From the NCBI GenBank assembly GCA_951799445.1, contig OX637289.1:3822501-3886500 (forward strand): a stretch of DNA of 64,000 nt. The letters are read 5' to 3'. The position numbers and the translations under genes were made by a program. Below, piece after piece: positions 1 through 12,892 of the stretch (positions within the stretch are counted from its first letter, which is position 1; the number at the start of each line of letters is the position of its first letter). Origin of the DNA: Pseudisothecium myosuroides. Lineage: Eukaryota; Streptophyta; Bryopsida; Hypnales; Lembophyllaceae. Under the pieces are notes generated by a model. It did no database searches, had not been told where the DNA came from, and saw only the letters and a list, made by a program, of their open reading frames with translations.

Positions 1-1556
1 TACCTAGCACGATTGGTCAATGGAGATTTAAAACTGGCCATCTCCTCGAATTAGCGACGGTGCGAGAATCTTCTGCAGGTGGAGGAATCTTGGCAAACCG
101 ATTTCGCCGTTGGACTCCTGGCACGGGATTCACCCTAGAACACCATCCCTGGGCTGTAGATTCCTCCACGGGCCTGATCTTGCGTGAGTGGCTCCTACAT
201 GCTAACAATCGGAATTTTGGGAATTCGTCGATCTAATGGGGAATTCTAAATCTAACTCTAAGACCCGACCTAGTGGCCTCGCTGTGGATCCCTCGGACCG
301 ACCTAGCCCTGAATCGCCACATTCATGGTGGGATTTAGCCCTTTTGAGGCTGTGTGACTCGAATCCTCCAAATCTAACCTTTTCGTTATTTCTATATTAT
401 TTTTAGGCAAGGTTTGGGGGATTCTAAGTAAAAAACACAAATCTAGACCAAATACTATAATGGGTATGACACAACCCTATTTCGGTTCTACATTCTTTTT
501 ATGGGTTTTTCTATACTTTTATCAACTTTAAATTGCAAATTTCCAAAAAAATAATTCTACGAGTCCCAAGTGACAAATTGGGAGCTCACAAGCTGGTTTG
601 TACATGATCATGGAATACGGATGGAGTAGCCTCTTGATATCTTCAAACCATTATTCGGAAGCAAGATCCGTTGGTTTGCCCAGGAAGTATGCAAGCACTA
701 CATAATCTTTCAAATGAGAAATTTCTTGGTGAAGAGTAGAAGAATCAACAACCTTATAAGAGAGGACCCTACTGCTTTGAATGAGAAGCCCCGCCCGGTT
801 CTTGTGAAGATGCGGTGGGAGAGCTTCATCCGCCGATGTAGAGAAAAGGTTGAAAGTTGTTGCCGAGTGAACCAACCAATTGTGCGCTAGATCTGCTAAG
901 ATGGCAAGCGTCTCTTGATTTCATGTAGTCGTTTGGATATCGGATCGTGGAGTGCAAGCGACTCGGTTTAGATTCCTGTCTTTTAGATTCTCAAGGCTGG
1001 TCTCTGCGACTCGGTGCCTATTGTTGCTCTTCTCTGGCAAAGTCCTGACCCCTCCTCTGGTCACTAAAGTTCTGGAACCCACGTGTTAGATTCCGTACAT
1101 GCTCCTGGCTGAAAGAAGTCTTCGCCTCTATAACATTGACCATCTCGTATAACGTCTCTATACGACCCCATGGTTGACACTAAGCAGTTTGGACGTAGAG
1201 ATGAGGTTAACTAAGCTGTGCGAGTTAGGATAAGATTCTTTAACAAAGGCGGCTTTCCAAATTCTACTCGCGATGGATAACAAGGCCAGTCGAGAGTTAA
1301 CGGTTCAAGGAATTAGCAAAGGTTACTAGATTTGGCAGGAAGCTGAACAATCTATAGCGTGAGGCCAGCTAGTAACGGCAAGAATATGGATGTAAGTCCT
1401 AAGTAACGGCATTAACCAGTTGGTTTAGGATTAGGCTTTAACATAAACAAATCTGAGATGGGTGAGTAAAAAGATTAACAGATCTATTAGCGGAGCGCTT
1501 CAGCTTGACAAATCTAGATCTAGATCTAAAAATTTTGTTTTTTGTTTTTTGAATGT
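1..1556. other. no gene recognised
   Basis: Only short unrelated open frames are present, with no family motif, no intron-exon pattern and no repeat structure that I can define. A GC-richer stretch (about 1-350 and 900-1400) passes into AT-rich sequence before the transposon at 1557. Confidence 0.5.
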
Positions 1557-2496
1557 TTAACCCCTAAAGGACCGGCATGTGTTTTTTGGTTGTATAAAAT
1601 TTTTGGACAGGTACATGTGACTAGAGATTTCCATATTTTAAGTTGAAATTTTAATAACAGGTGGGCACAAGAAATATCTTTCATGTGCACTAAATTTCAG
1701 GACATTTGAAAATAGGAGTCAAAAGTTATAGCCAAATATGTTACTTTTTTTCGTAACTGGGCAGTCTGGGCAGCAAAAAAAATTGGCAAAATTTTGATTT
1801 TTTTTTTTTAATATTTTTTCTCATAGATTATATTTTTGTCTATGTAGAAAAGCTTTGATTCATTTCATTTGGATTTGTTATGAGAAAGTTATGGACATTC
1901 TTGTTTTGGGGGCAATTGGAGCATCTTTTCGAAAAAAATAACTTGTAGGATTCATTTCTAAATGCTATTTTTGCAATTTTTCAAAAAAAAAAAATTTCAT
2001 GGTTTAGTTTACTTGCTAGAATAATCTTACCATTGGGATAAGTGTACTTTAATTCCATCTAAAATATATTAATGTTTTAGATTATCCTTCTATCTCGTAC
2101 CTACTTCTACTTAATAAATTTTTTAGAAATGATAATTAAGTTTTTTTGAATATCCTTTTTTCCCCTAGACTCTCAACTCAATTATCCACCATAAAGATTT
2201 AAAGCTCAAACCTCTGTAGAGCAAAAATTTTAAGTTAAAAATGTTTAAAGTCAAAAAATCTAGTCCCGCAATGTGCTGAAATACTTGTTTTTTCCACTTT
2301 AAACGCAGATATCTTGCAATCTGAGCGGTCAAAAATTCTGAAATTTTTTCCACACATTCTCATACTAGTTAGGTGTAAGATCCTACGGTTAGATGTGCAA
2401 AAAAAACATTTTTCAAATTTATTTACTTGTTGCTAAAGAAATGGCAGTTTTGAGTGTTTTTGGGCAGAAAAAAGGCCTTGGGCCTTTAGGGGTTAA
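1557..2496 (+). mobile_element. TTAA-flanked non-autonomous DNA transposon, family A copy 1
   Basis: The copy begins TTAA-CCCCTAAAGG and ends CCTTTAGGGG-TTAA, so a short perfect inverted terminus sits inside a TTAA at each end. It is 940 bp, very AT-rich inside, and has no coding capacity. The right end carries the family signature CCTTGGGCCTTTAGGGG. TTAA target duplications with CCCT-type termini are known for the piggyBac superfamily; Kolobok elements also use TTAA. The family assignment is inference because no transposase is present. Plus is defined here as the orientation with CCTTGGGCC at the right end. Confidence 0.75.
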
Positions 2497-4492
2497 GTTT
2501 TGTTCCATAGTTGTTTACTATTTTGTTTGTTTTTTTGAGTTTTTTAGAAGGTGACGGAAAGCAACTAAGACTACTTCTCGCGACAAACAAGATTACTCAT
2601 AAACAAGATCTAAACAAGATTACTCATAAACAAATCATAAATGGAAAGGAGAGTAGGAGGGAACGCAAGAATAGTAAAACAACTAGATGTGTAGGTCAGA
2701 GTGGTCCAATCTTCAAGCTGGAACCACCAATCGTATCCCCTTGGCACACGCAAAACTGCACAGTAGCAATGCTCTTGCAAAAACGACGAAGTTCTCAACA
2801 AACACAAGAAGAACTGCAGAAGGACAACGCCCTACGTCCGCCTGCGCTCCGCCATCGCCATCTCTCTAATAATTCATTTTTTAACAAACGGAGACTTGGA
2901 GAGTTTACAATTTTGGAAATCTAGACTACTCCTTCATCCTTCCGGGTTTAAACAATTGCAATTGTGATGTACAATTATACCTAAAAATACCAAATACACT
3001 ACACCAATATCAACCCCACTCAATCCATCATGCAACCAGAAAATCCAGTGCATCAAATTTACATACTGCAACGACCGTAAACCACTCCCAGGAAATGTCC
3101 CATTCATTTCCTGGGAAGATTCTCTGGTGCAATCAGGGCGTAATGCCCAATTACGTGGTTTTGCCCGCGTAATCGGGCATTACACATTTTTCATCCACAA
3201 TCTCATTATCATCCTGCATTTTCTGTTGATTTCCTGATAGTAGTTTACGTCAGACAATGTCCTTGTCGTCGGGGTTTACAGGAAAAAACACGCCTTCTAG
3301 TCGGGCTCCGCCCTCCTCGTCAACGCATTTTTTCCCGTAAACCCCTCCTCCTCAGGTATTGCCCTATACATTTCTCACCAATCTCAATATACTTAAATCA
3401 CAACATATCAGGCAATAATCCAGAACACCTGAAATAAAGGATGGAATACACAACCTTTCATTGTCCTCACAGCAAGAGCACATGGTACAACTCACATACC
3501 AACTCTTGAAGCAATACAGAAAGCACCATATTCCCAAGAAGTCCAATCAGAAATACATTAAATATTATCAATAATATTCCAATCAAACAGTCCACTTCCA
3601 TTCTATAACAAAAACGTGAACTAGATAACAACCATCTCACATTCGTTCAAAAGAAAGGGGAAAAAAAAGAAAAAAGAAAAAATCCTTAGAGATTTCGGTT
3701 GGCCTTACCCTCTCATTTACCAAATACAATATTTTACACATGCCCACACTAAAGAAACAAATATTCACACCATTGATACACATTATTCTGCGCAAGCTGC
3801 GCTGGTCCGACAGCCTTGAAGCTGACTGTTCAGATCTTCTCCATGACTATACTATTGAGTGGATTCTATTGAAATTTACGAGGAGATTTGGCACATTTCA
3901 TAAGCTTAAATGTGGAGACAACTGAAGCAAAGTGAGGTGTCTGTCGACCTTGATTTTTTCAGAGAAGGTTAATCTGTGTCGAACGGGATCAGGAATTGAC
4001 GGGCTCTGTTTATGTTAAGGATCACAACCACTGCGGGCAAAACTCACAAGCAAGTTTTCAGAATCGGTTCTAGATTTCCATTCTCGTTTAAACAGTCTGA
4101 CAAACCAGCTGCATACTACGGGTGCTGGTTTGGGTCATGCATTCTGAAATTCCCATTGGGAAATGTACGAGCAGAAGTAGTGCATAATTGCCAGGACCTG
4201 TCTCCCTGCCTACTTGAGTGCTTGGGAGATTCAACATCTTGTTGTTCCTCACACAAAAAAAAACCCTGCTTACTGTCAACTGATCCTCCTGACTGTATGT
4301 TTCTAAATCTACTTACGTATTACTGGTCGGACATGAAGCAACAATTATGACTAGGAAAAATGAGCATGTTCTTCCCTCCCCATTGAAACACCCGTGCACT
4401 TCTCGCAGTGAGAAATGGCGAAGAACAAAATGGAATCCAGCTCTCTACCTACAAATATACAGAGACGAACAATATTACACTGTAGAGACAAG
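2497..4492. other. intergenic, with small foldbacks; includes likely 3' UTR of the GH17 gene
   Basis: No protein family is recognised. Three small foldbacks lie at 3087-3115 (11-bp perfect arms), 3140-3183 (16-bp arms, one mismatch) and 3271-3345 (short arms around GGGGTTTAC), suggesting an old foldback element. The higher-coordinate part, next to 4493, is probably the 3' UTR of the minus-strand glucanase gene. Confidence 0.4.
3087..3183. repeat. pair of adjacent inverted repeats
   Basis: CCCAGGAAATG at 3087-3097 is the exact reverse complement of 3105-3115. The segment 3140-3155 pairs with 3168-3183 at 15 of 16 positions, with a 12-bp loop. Both could form hairpins. They may be the remains of a MITE; no target duplication was found. 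Confidence 0.6.
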
Positions 4493-7050
4493 CTAACCAA
4501 AACAAAACAGACTGTTTAACAAGAGTGCAAAAATAGTGACAACTACAGCGAGACTGTAATTCCTTACCCCCGGTGCACTTCCAGAGGTACTATCCTTCTT
4601 GGATGGTGTGTACTTCGATAGCCCAATGGGAAAACGACAGTTTCCATCAGAAGGATTCACAGTGGTGATCGCCGCCAGACCTTGAAAATTACAAGCGTTT
4701 GGGTCTTGGTTTTGAAATTGGAAGTATATGTTGAAAGAGTAGGAGGCATTCTGCTCGGGAGATAAGCCCGCGCACGACGAGCCAGGATACAAGGGAGTAC
4801 AATCAGCTCGGGAACAAGCGAAAGCCACGTTCTGGGTGAGATTCGTCCTGTCAGCAAGCGTGTTCAGCACACAATACTGATTACTCATATAGGGTGGGAA
4901 TGCCGCACTCTGCAACGCTTGTACTGGACCATTTGTACCAGCTGCATGAGCCGATTGAACCATCGTTAGTTCCTACTCAATAAATTCCCTTTCATCAAGC
5001 TCCTGACGAGACTGAGGGGAAGAGCAATTTCAGTTAATCCGCTCAACTCTCTACCGAGAATGCCATATCACAGTGCATGGGAGAGTCTGCAAACCACACG
5101 TGTTCACAATTTGACATACGAAGTTGTCCAATCAGATATATGCACAACATGACAGATATTCAGAATATACAGGAAAGGAGTAATTAGAGTGTCATTAAAG
5201 AGGTAGATTGTATTCTTAATGACTTCAGTCAGTAACATGCTCCCATAATCAGAGTCACAGTAAGAGGTACCATTTCCATGATTTGAACTGACAAGAAAAA
5301 CTCTGATCTCTTTTTCGGACTACGAAAATCAAGAGTCCTGTATACTCAAAAGCTTATCACAGGACCAATCAAGCTAATCTCCTATAGACTTCCGCATATC
5401 CGAAGCGATCACAACACAAGTTCGCATAATAATAATCCATTACGGCAGAAAAAAGTTCCTTGGGCATGAAAAGTTACTGATTCAGATAAACAGAGGAAGT
5501 TACATACCTGCAAGGTTGAGGTCGTATTTGGCGACCCCGTCATAGAAAAACATCCCCCAGTGGCGCTCATAAGGTCCCGGAAGAATACTCTTAATATTCT
5601 CGTCCAAGAGACCGAACAAATAAAATTCGGTGAACACACCGGGTCGCAGGGGAGTCCCAACGTTACTCTGCAAATGGTTTATCAGCTGCTGGTTATACAA
5701 GCCTGCATTTTGAATGGTAGCATATACGTTTCCATCAGTGGGCCAGCCAATTTCACCGAGTACAATGGGCATATTGGGATACCCTGCAGCTGTCAAAGCG
5801 GCCACTAAGGCGTCAAGACTCGCATCGAGAGCATTGTTGTATGTATTCGCACCATCAATCACAGGAGCGGTGGTTCCCGTAAAGAATGCGAAGTCAAGGG
5901 GGAAATTGGGGTTTTGATACTTGCTGATAAAGGGGTAAAGATTCACACTAAACGGCGCATTCGTGCTGTTGAATATCTGCAACATGGGCTGAATTTGATC
6001 CAGGTATTCAACCTTAAACCGGGTGGCCGATGGTAATGCCGCACCATCGAGAATGTCGGCATTAAACGGAATAATCGTCCTGATGGTATCCGCGTAACCT
6101 GCCTTCGCTAATGCAGCGGCCATATTCCTAAGAGCTGGCAGAGTTGTGTTCAAGTATGCCCCCTCGTAGGCCGTAAGAAAGGGCTCGTTACCTATCGCGA
6201 CCCATCTGTAGAAGACCAAGAGGAATCTAATCAATTGCTGCTTCGCATTCGCAAGAACACTTAACCAAATTAACCATTACGCAGTGAAAGATGCAATCTC
6301 CATCAAATTCAAGCAAAATGACCGATACTTAACTGGAGCGACCACATCCATACGACTGATCTTTAGGTTCATCTACCATTATATCATACTACGGTAGTTA
6401 AATCTAACAAGAGAGAAACCACCACCACCACACAAACACAAACACGCCTCAAACTGCACTATCTCCACATTGTATACATGACTGTATGCAAGACCTAATC
6501 ACTTTCTATCCACACATTTTCGAGTGATTGAGTCTGCTCACAAAGCAGGGCAAAAACGGCATCACTCTCTCCATACCCAAAGCTCAAATAGCCCTCTAAC
6601 AATGTCCCGACCTATCCATAACCTCATTTTCTTGGGAGAGTGCAATTCTCTAACATTTCCACAGCAAGAAACTACGGAGATAGTTCAAAGGGGAACGGAG
6701 AGTACAAGCACTCACTTGATATTCACCCCGCCTTTGAAGTTGAAGGCGGTCACATTCTGCTTCACCCATTTGTCCGCGGCTTTGGGATCATTCGCAAGGG
6801 AGGCGAGCATGTCATTCGGAGCGGCCAGCATCACCTCAATGTCCGTCCCCGCCAACGACTTCACCACATCGTAGTCAGCGTCAAAGAGCTTCACCTTCTT
6901 GATGCCATTGGCTTGCAGCATCTTCACCACATAGCCAGGCGGCAGAGGGTTGACCGAAATGGTCCCCCAATTCACCCCAAGCCCACTCACGGACCTCGAA
7001 GCCACCATCAAGATTAGCATTCCCACGCAAACCAACCAAGGAAGCGCCAT
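4493..7050 (-). CDS. Glucan endo-1,3-beta-glucosidase, GH17 with X8 (CBM43) domain and GPI signal
   Basis: Spliced coding sequence complement(4493..4941, 5508..6205, 6716..7050), 1482 nt, 493 codons plus stop. Both introns (510 and 566 bp) are GT-AG and the reading phase is preserved across both junctions. The product should hydrolyse 1,3-beta-glucan (callose) at the cell surface or plasmodesmata. Residues 1-23 are a hydrophobic signal peptide ending near Gly-Leu-Gly-Val. The GH17 barrel covers about 24-343, with the acid/base Glu119 in IGNEPF and the nucleophile Glu263 in GEIGWPT. Exon 3 encodes a Cys-rich X8 domain (YCVLN, CxxxxCxxLYPGSSC, NYFQFQ-type and CNFQG motifs), then a Ser-rich spacer and a hydrophobic C-terminus typical of GPI anchoring. 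The start is the first ATG before the signal peptide. No lesion is visible. Confidence 0.93.
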
Positions 7051-7900
7051 CGCGTCCCACCCAATTCAAATCCCACTCACCCCGCCCTTTTCAACAACCA
7101 CTGGAACCTCCAAACTCCGATCCCTCTGCTCAAACACAACCAACAACGACAAAACTCAACATCGAACAGCAAAAGAACGCCAATTCATCACTCAACACAG
7201 CAATGCGAAACCACGAATGCAAACATCGGACATCACCACACCAAGAATCCAAACAACACAGCGTTCCTGCTGTTCCAAGGACCGGAATGTCCAAGAAACT
7301 GCACCGCAACAAAACCTTGTGTCCTTGGGCTTGTTGCTCTCCTTGCTTGTTTCCACGGACCTCGAAATCCTAAGTTAGTACAGTCTAGCACACCATCAAT
7401 GCAATGCCGCAGCACGGTTCCAAATGCAAGTGACATGAAAGCAAAGAGAGCAATGCGAACTTAGAAATGACAGCAGCGATCTGGTTGTAAGATTGCAGTC
7501 GTGTGAATTTACGGTACTTGCCAGCAGATGGTGAAGGACGAAGCAGCTGCTGCTGGTGTTATTTCAACGAACTAGGAACCACACTACCACAGCGGGCGAG
7601 GGTGCCGTTGGCCATGAACCCCACAAAATATGACGTGGACTTGCTAAAATATGACGTGGAGACTCGAAATCTGACATGGCAGCACAGACGGAAGGTGCCG
7701 TTGGGCAGCGACGGCGCAGGGCCCATCGGCTCCCTCTTCTCTTTTCTTTTAAGTTATATAGTTTCACTAATCCTATTATTTAATTACTTGCTTTGGGCTT
7801 TGGAATCTGACCTCGCTGTACAGTACGTTGAGGTCAGATTCGTTACACCCCATGCGGAATTAACAGGTTCAGAAATCGCCCACCTAAGAGCTGAAAACTG
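7051..7900. other. GH17 5' leader and promoter region
   Basis: This is the region upstream of the minus-strand glucanase. It contains no recognised coding sequence. The 15-bp segment AAAATATGACGTGGA occurs twice (about 7625 and 7648); its ACGTGG core resembles a plant bZIP/G-box-like site, which is only suggestive. Confidence 0.35.
7754..7760 (-). promoter_or_regulatory. possible TATA box of the GH17 gene
   Basis: TATATAA read on the minus strand, about 700 bp upstream of the start codon. This would imply a long leader or a leader intron. It is only a sequence match. Confidence 0.2.
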
Positions 7901-8046
7901 AATTTTGGGGAGGTGAAACATCTCAAAATATTTTTCAGTAAATTTTCCTTGCAAGACAAGAGGAATTGGCATCTAACCCAAGTCGTTTCATATTTTTTGA
8001 AGCTTTCTGAAATTAGTTATGAAATTTTGAAGTTGAAGTGACATAG

Positions 8047-8161
8047 GGCTCTAAAATCGCCCACCCTCTAAAATGTACACTGTTTGTACATCGCTGAAGG
8101 CTATGAAATAGTTACATGTACTACCAGTGTACATTTGAATAGGGTGGGCGATTTTAGAGCC
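8047..8161. repeat. hairpin of a MITE-like repeat (relative of 59661-59993)
   Basis: Arms 8047-8082 and 8125-8161 are nearly perfect reverse complements, around a 42-bp loop. The hairpin and the 150 bp before it (about 7895-8046) are clearly similar to 59690-59960, and the upstream part also to 9360-9590. The internal hairpin is therefore part of a dispersed repeat family. Confidence 0.7.
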
Positions 8162-8565
8162 TATACGATTTCACAGCCTGTTACCTTATCTATTTTTTGG
8201 TTGCATTTCCTTTCGTTAAGTGTGTTCAGAATTTTTGGCATTTCATTTTACAATATTTGGAATATTTAAGGTTAAAACACCTAATTCTGTCCTTGTACCT
8301 ACTTCCGTCATGATGTACTAGCAAAGTACATTCTTACTATGGAAATGTGCACCATCAAGACATGATGACGGATTTGGGTACAGGGACAGAAATGGGTGTT
8401 TTCACCTTCGTGACCTTTAGCAACAAGGTCCCTTAGGACTTTGCGAAATGTGACTGAATTTGGAGCAATAGTTGGTAAAGGTCGCGACATATGGTTATCT
8501 AAATCTCCCAATTTGGGAGTAGGGCACGACAGATGGATTTGCCGAATCTGCTCCAAATTCGGCTC

Positions 8566-9233
8566 TTAACCCCTAAAGGACCGGCATGCGTTTTTTGGCC
8601 GTATAGAAATTTTGGGCAGGTTTGTGTGATTAGAGATTTCCATATTTTAAGTTGAAATTTTAATAGAAGGTGGGTACAAGGAATATCTTTCATATGTGGA
8701 AATAAAAGTCAAAAGTTATGGCCAAATATGTTACTTTTTTTTGTAACTAGGCAATCCGGGCATCAAGAAAAATTTGGCAAAAATTTCATTTTTTTAAAAA
8801 TATTTTTTTTCTTGTAGATTATATTTTTCTATAAAATAAACCTACTTCTACTTAATAAATTTTTTAGGAATGATAATTAAGTTTTTTTTAATATTTTTTT
8901 TCCCTAGACTCTCAATTCAATTCTCCACCATAAAGATTTGAAGCACAAAACTCTGTAGTGCAAAAATTTTAAGTGAAAAATGTTTAAAGTCAAAAAATCT
9001 AGTCCCGCAATGTGCTGAAATACTTGTTTTTTCCACTTTAAACATAGATATCTTGCAATCTGAGCGGTCAAAAATTCTGAAATTTTTTCCACACATTCTC
9101 ATACTAGTTAGGTGTAAGATCCTACGGTTAGATTTGGAAAAAAACATTTTTCATTTTTTTTACTCCTTGCTATAGAAATTGCAGTTTTGATGGTTTTTTG
9201 GCAGAAAAAAAGCCTTGGGCCTTTACGGGTTAA
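8566..9233 (+). mobile_element. TTAA-flanked element, family A copy 2 (internally deleted)
   Basis: TTAA-CCCCTAAAGG at the left end and CCTTTACGGG-TTAA at the right. Both ends are closely similar to the copy at 1557-2496, but the element is only 668 bp because a central block is missing. It is non-coding. Confidence 0.75.
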
Positions 9234-10345
9234 TGAAGCAACTTCTTTTTTTCTTTTTTGACACAAATGAAATAGAATTTGACTTCTTTTTTTCTTAACA
9301 AATGGAAACCAATTCATTTAAAGCAACCTTTTAAGAGTTGATTGCTTTAGGGGGGAAGCTAAACTCCTTAAATACAATTTTCATTAAATTTTTGTAGGAA
9401 GAAAAATGGAATTGGCATCTTACTCAAGTCATTCCATATTTTTTGAACCTTTGTGGAATTAGTTACAAATTTTTGAAGTTGAAATGTAATGCTCATTGAA
9501 AGCAACCACCTTCTAAAATGTATGCTATGGGTACATTGAAGAAAGTAAAATGTACCTCTATATTAGTGGTCACTTTGAAAACACCCTACCTAAGATGTTG
9601 CGACTTTCCTTTAGTAGAGCGGTGATAGGTCCAACTTCCATGTAACTATAAACATTCTCTTCTTATTGTTTGTAAGGGTCAATTTTAACATTGAAGTATC
9701 TAAATTAATTTTTTTTAAGTCAAATTTTGAGAGGTCTAAGTCACTTTTAAACAATCATGGGATCACATGTGGCACTTTTTGACCCAAAAAAATGCTAAAT
9801 TTGTGATATAATAATTGGTAAAAATGTAGGATGATATTTGATGGTCTATATTTATATTCTATAATTCCAACTAACTCTAAACTAATCTACGTAGGGATCA
9901 TTTGATGGTCTATCAACCACCTTCAACAAAAATGTTAAATGTGTCATAAACTACTTGGTAGTTGTGATGAAACTCTAGCATGTGAATGAAGAGCTTCCTT
10001 ATTTGAAGGGGGGCATACTAAGTCCCAAGTTTCAAGTCCCACATCACTCCCAAACACCTATATGGCAACACTTTCGGAAAATTTGAGGGCCAAGGATGTG
10101 AAACTTGGAGGCCGAATTAGATTTAGCTAGTTGAAAATGAAAACCCACCTTGACCTCAAAGTCCTAATAATCTTCTTGAATATAAAATGAGGTGATCCTA
10201 ATGCACTAAAACAATATTTAAGGCATCCTATTGGGCTAATTTTTTTTTCTAAATCTATCCATTGTCGATTTGATGCCAAAAGTGCTCCAAAAAAGATTTT
10301 TTGACTTGTTGACCCCATTTTGGGGCCCTCAACTACTATATTATA
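9234..10345. other. intergenic; partial MITE relative
   Basis: From about 9360 to 9590 the sequence resembles the repeat at 7895-8161, without its perfect hairpin. The rest is AT-rich and shows nothing recognisable. Confidence 0.4.
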
Positions 10346-10435
10346 TTTCCTCTGTCTCGAAATAATACCAGTGTTTCCTTTGTAAAAATACTAGTATTCT
10401 TTTGAAACACTAGCATTATTTTGAGACAGAGGGAG
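10346..10435. mobile_element. Stowaway-type MITE (Tc1/mariner)
   Basis: A 90-bp foldback. Its right end, read inward, is CTCCCTCTGTCTCAAAATAA, very close to the plant Stowaway terminus, and the left end is the imperfect complement. TA dinucleotides flank both sides (10344-10345 and 10436-10437), matching the Tc1/mariner target site. Confidence 0.8.
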
Positions 10436-10609
10436 TAATATACAAGAGACAAATTGGAATTTAGAGTTGGGACTTTGGCCTTCATCCTATGAGTCCCAAG
10501 TCCCATATTTATATTTCTCATTCATCTTTTACAACCCAAGAAAGTTGGAATTTGACCTTGAACCAATATTTTCAAATGTTGAGTCTTCGATATGAGACAA
10601 CCCTAAACT

Positions 10610-10790
10610 ACCAAATGATGGTAGAGAAGTATCCCTTCTAAATGATGTGGTTGCAGGTTCGATACCTAGCAGTGATAGGTTCATTCATGTATGAAATCAA
10701 AGCCTTTGTACTTGATGGAAACCCTTGCAGTGTGTTTTCTCTACACGCTTGTTTCAAAAAAAGAAAAAGAAAAAGTTGGATATTAGGACA
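10610..10790 (+). mobile_element. possible tRNA-derived SINE
   Basis: GGTTCGATACC at 10656-10666 matches a pol III B box. A TGGTAGAGAAGT-like A box lies about 37 bp upstream. The unit runs into an A-rich tail (AAAAAAAGAAAAAG, about 10757-10773). No target duplication was found, so the limits are approximate. Confidence 0.35.
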
Positions 10791-10799
10791 TAGTGTGAA

Positions 10800-11650
10800 G
10801 CAGGGTTTTTATTTTTATTTTTTATGAAGTGCCAAAGTGGCAATATAAAATGTTAAAGTGGTGCTCAAAATTTCAGCATTCATCTACATATTCAATAGAC
10901 AATATCACATTAGTAATATCACATGATTGTCTACAATTCTATTTTCATCCCTAATCTTGCAATTTCATTCAAGAATTTTTTTTAATTCCAAGTTTTCTCG
11001 TCAAAAAATTCACGAATTTTAGCCATTTTTAACCAAATTATTTTTTTCTAGTGCAATCGGGCACCAGAGAGCCAAAAAAACAACCTGGTGTGAACCGCCC
11101 CTAAGAATAGGTTTATCAATAAGCTTAATGACCATGATTAGCAAAGAAATGTCAGATTAGTTCACGGCAAAGATTCTGTTCATACTGTACGCTACAGTAG
11201 TCAAGAACTGCCAATTCGTCAGTTGCCAGCTGAAACCAGCCACGTGGCTACCCCAGTGGCGGGAGTCTGACTGACCATTCAACGTCAGTTTCCGCTTCGG
11301 CTCGTCCGCCAGCAGTTCAAAAAGGGGGGCCCCACCCTGAGGGCATGAAAAAACGGTAACCACTGTTCAGTCAATTGGACCACTGCGCCTTTTGATTAAT
11401 AGTATTCAAGAAATTAGAAACGTACAAACAGGAGGTAATTCCTCATTCAACGGGTGCTGCCAACTCCCGCCTGGGAGAAGTATCCCCCGAAGGCAAGTGA
11501 TCTTGCATCTCGTGTTCTTACATTTGACTTGGACCAATTGAATTGAATTGCCAATCTGTTAACTTATTATATACGGAGTACCAAAGAGCGTGGCTGGGTG
11601 GGTGGGTGGGTGGATGGAAGGTGAACCCCGAAGACGGTTCAACCTAGCCC
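10800..11650. other. no gene recognised
   Basis: Mixed AT-rich and moderately GC-rich sequence with no convincing coding frame. A GGGTGGGTGGGTGG run near 11595-11612 could form a G-quadruplex. Confidence 0.4.
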
Positions 11651-12593
11651 TTAATCCCTGAAGGCCCAAGGCCTTTTTTCTGCCAAAAAACACTGAAAAC
11701 TGCCATTTTTACAGCAAACAGTAAAAAAAACTGAAAAAATGTTTTTTTGCACATCTAACCGTAGGATCATACACCTAATGAGTATGAGAATGTATGGAAA
11801 AAAATTCAGAATTTTTGACCGCATAGAGTGCAAAATATTTGCGTTTAAAGTGGAAAAAATAAGTTTTTTAGCACATTGCGGGATTAGATTTTTTGACTTT
11901 GAACATTTTAACTAATTTTTTTTGCACTACAAAGTTTTGAGCTTTAAATCTTTATAGTGGAGAATTGAGTTGAGAGTCTAGGAGAAAAAAAAAACATCAA
12001 AAAAACTTAATTATCATTCCTAAAAAAATTGTTAAGTAGAAGTAGGTACGAAATAGAAGGAAAATCTAAAATATTCATATATTTTAGATGGAATTAAAAT
12101 ACACTAATCCCGATGGTGAGATTGTTCTAGCAAGTAAACCAAACCATGAGAATTTTTTTTAAACATTGCAAAAATAGCATTCAAAAATGAATCCTAAAAG
12201 TTATTTTTTTGAAGAAGATGCTCTTACTGCTCGAAAAACAAAAACAAGAATGTCCATAACTTTCTCATAACTAATCCAAATGAAATGAATCAAAACTTTC
12301 CAGATAGTCAAAAATATAATCTATGAGAAAAAAAAGATATTAATAAAAAGAATCAAATTTTTGCCAATATTTTTTTGTTGCTCGGGCTGCCTGCCGTCCC
12401 TTGTTTTGAGCTTGTTTGGTCATAACTGTTGTTCCCGGGCACCAATTGTGAAAAAATATTTATTCCCACAAAGCTAATCAGCTTTTCTACCTCCAAAAAA
12501 AGTTTCTAAAAATCACGACAAATATTCAGCCCGTAGGTACCTGCCCAAAATCCCATTTGTCCCTCGAAGGGACAATGGGCCTTTAGGGGTTAA
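11651..12593 (-). mobile_element. TTAA-flanked element, family A copy 3
   Basis: Starts TTAA-TCCCTGAAGGCCC and ends GGGCCTTTAGGGG-TTAA. It is 943 bp, in reverse orientation relative to copy 1. Its right end has the alternative subterminal region (GGGACAA...TCCCTCGAAGGGA-type palindrome) shared with the copy at 50925. Confidence 0.75.
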
Positions 12594-12631
12594 AGGACGC
12601 CGTGGCTGTTTTTTGTCCCATACATAACATT

Positions 12632-12892
12632 GTTAACCCTTAAGTGGTTCGGAGGACAGACTGTGTCCTCTAAACTTATACGCAAACCTCACAGATAATA
12701 CGTAGACCTCAAGCCTCACAATATTTATAAAATTAGTAACATGTTCAATGCAGCCAAAAAGTGTGCAGTGTGATAGGAGACTTAAATGCACATTGAAACA
12801 AAAAAAATTGGATAGTAAACCATTCAGATGCAAGGCCATACATAGCATTCTACAGATGTATTGAAAGATAGCCAAAACCACTTAGGGGTTAA
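12632..12892. mobile_element. TTAA-flanked short element, family C
   Basis: 261 bp. Begins TTAA-CCCTTAAGTGG and ends CCACTTAGGGG-TTAA. The inverted termini resemble those of family A, but the interior is unrelated. The 38 bp between this element and copy 3 (12594-12631) resembles a family A left end and may be a remnant. Confidence 0.65.

Noticed and set aside
1557..2496. TTTAGGG in element ends as interstitial telomere repeat
   Set aside because: It is a single occurrence inside CCTTTAGGGGTTAA at the termini of every copy, not a tandem array, so it belongs to the transposon ends.
4012..4350. 112-codon plus-strand frame beside the glucanase gene
   Set aside because: Lies antisense to the likely 3' UTR of the GH17 gene and has no motif.
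10656..10666. tRNA gene
   Set aside because: Only a B-box match with a weak A box; no acceptor stem or anticodon arm could be folded, so a SINE is the better reading.
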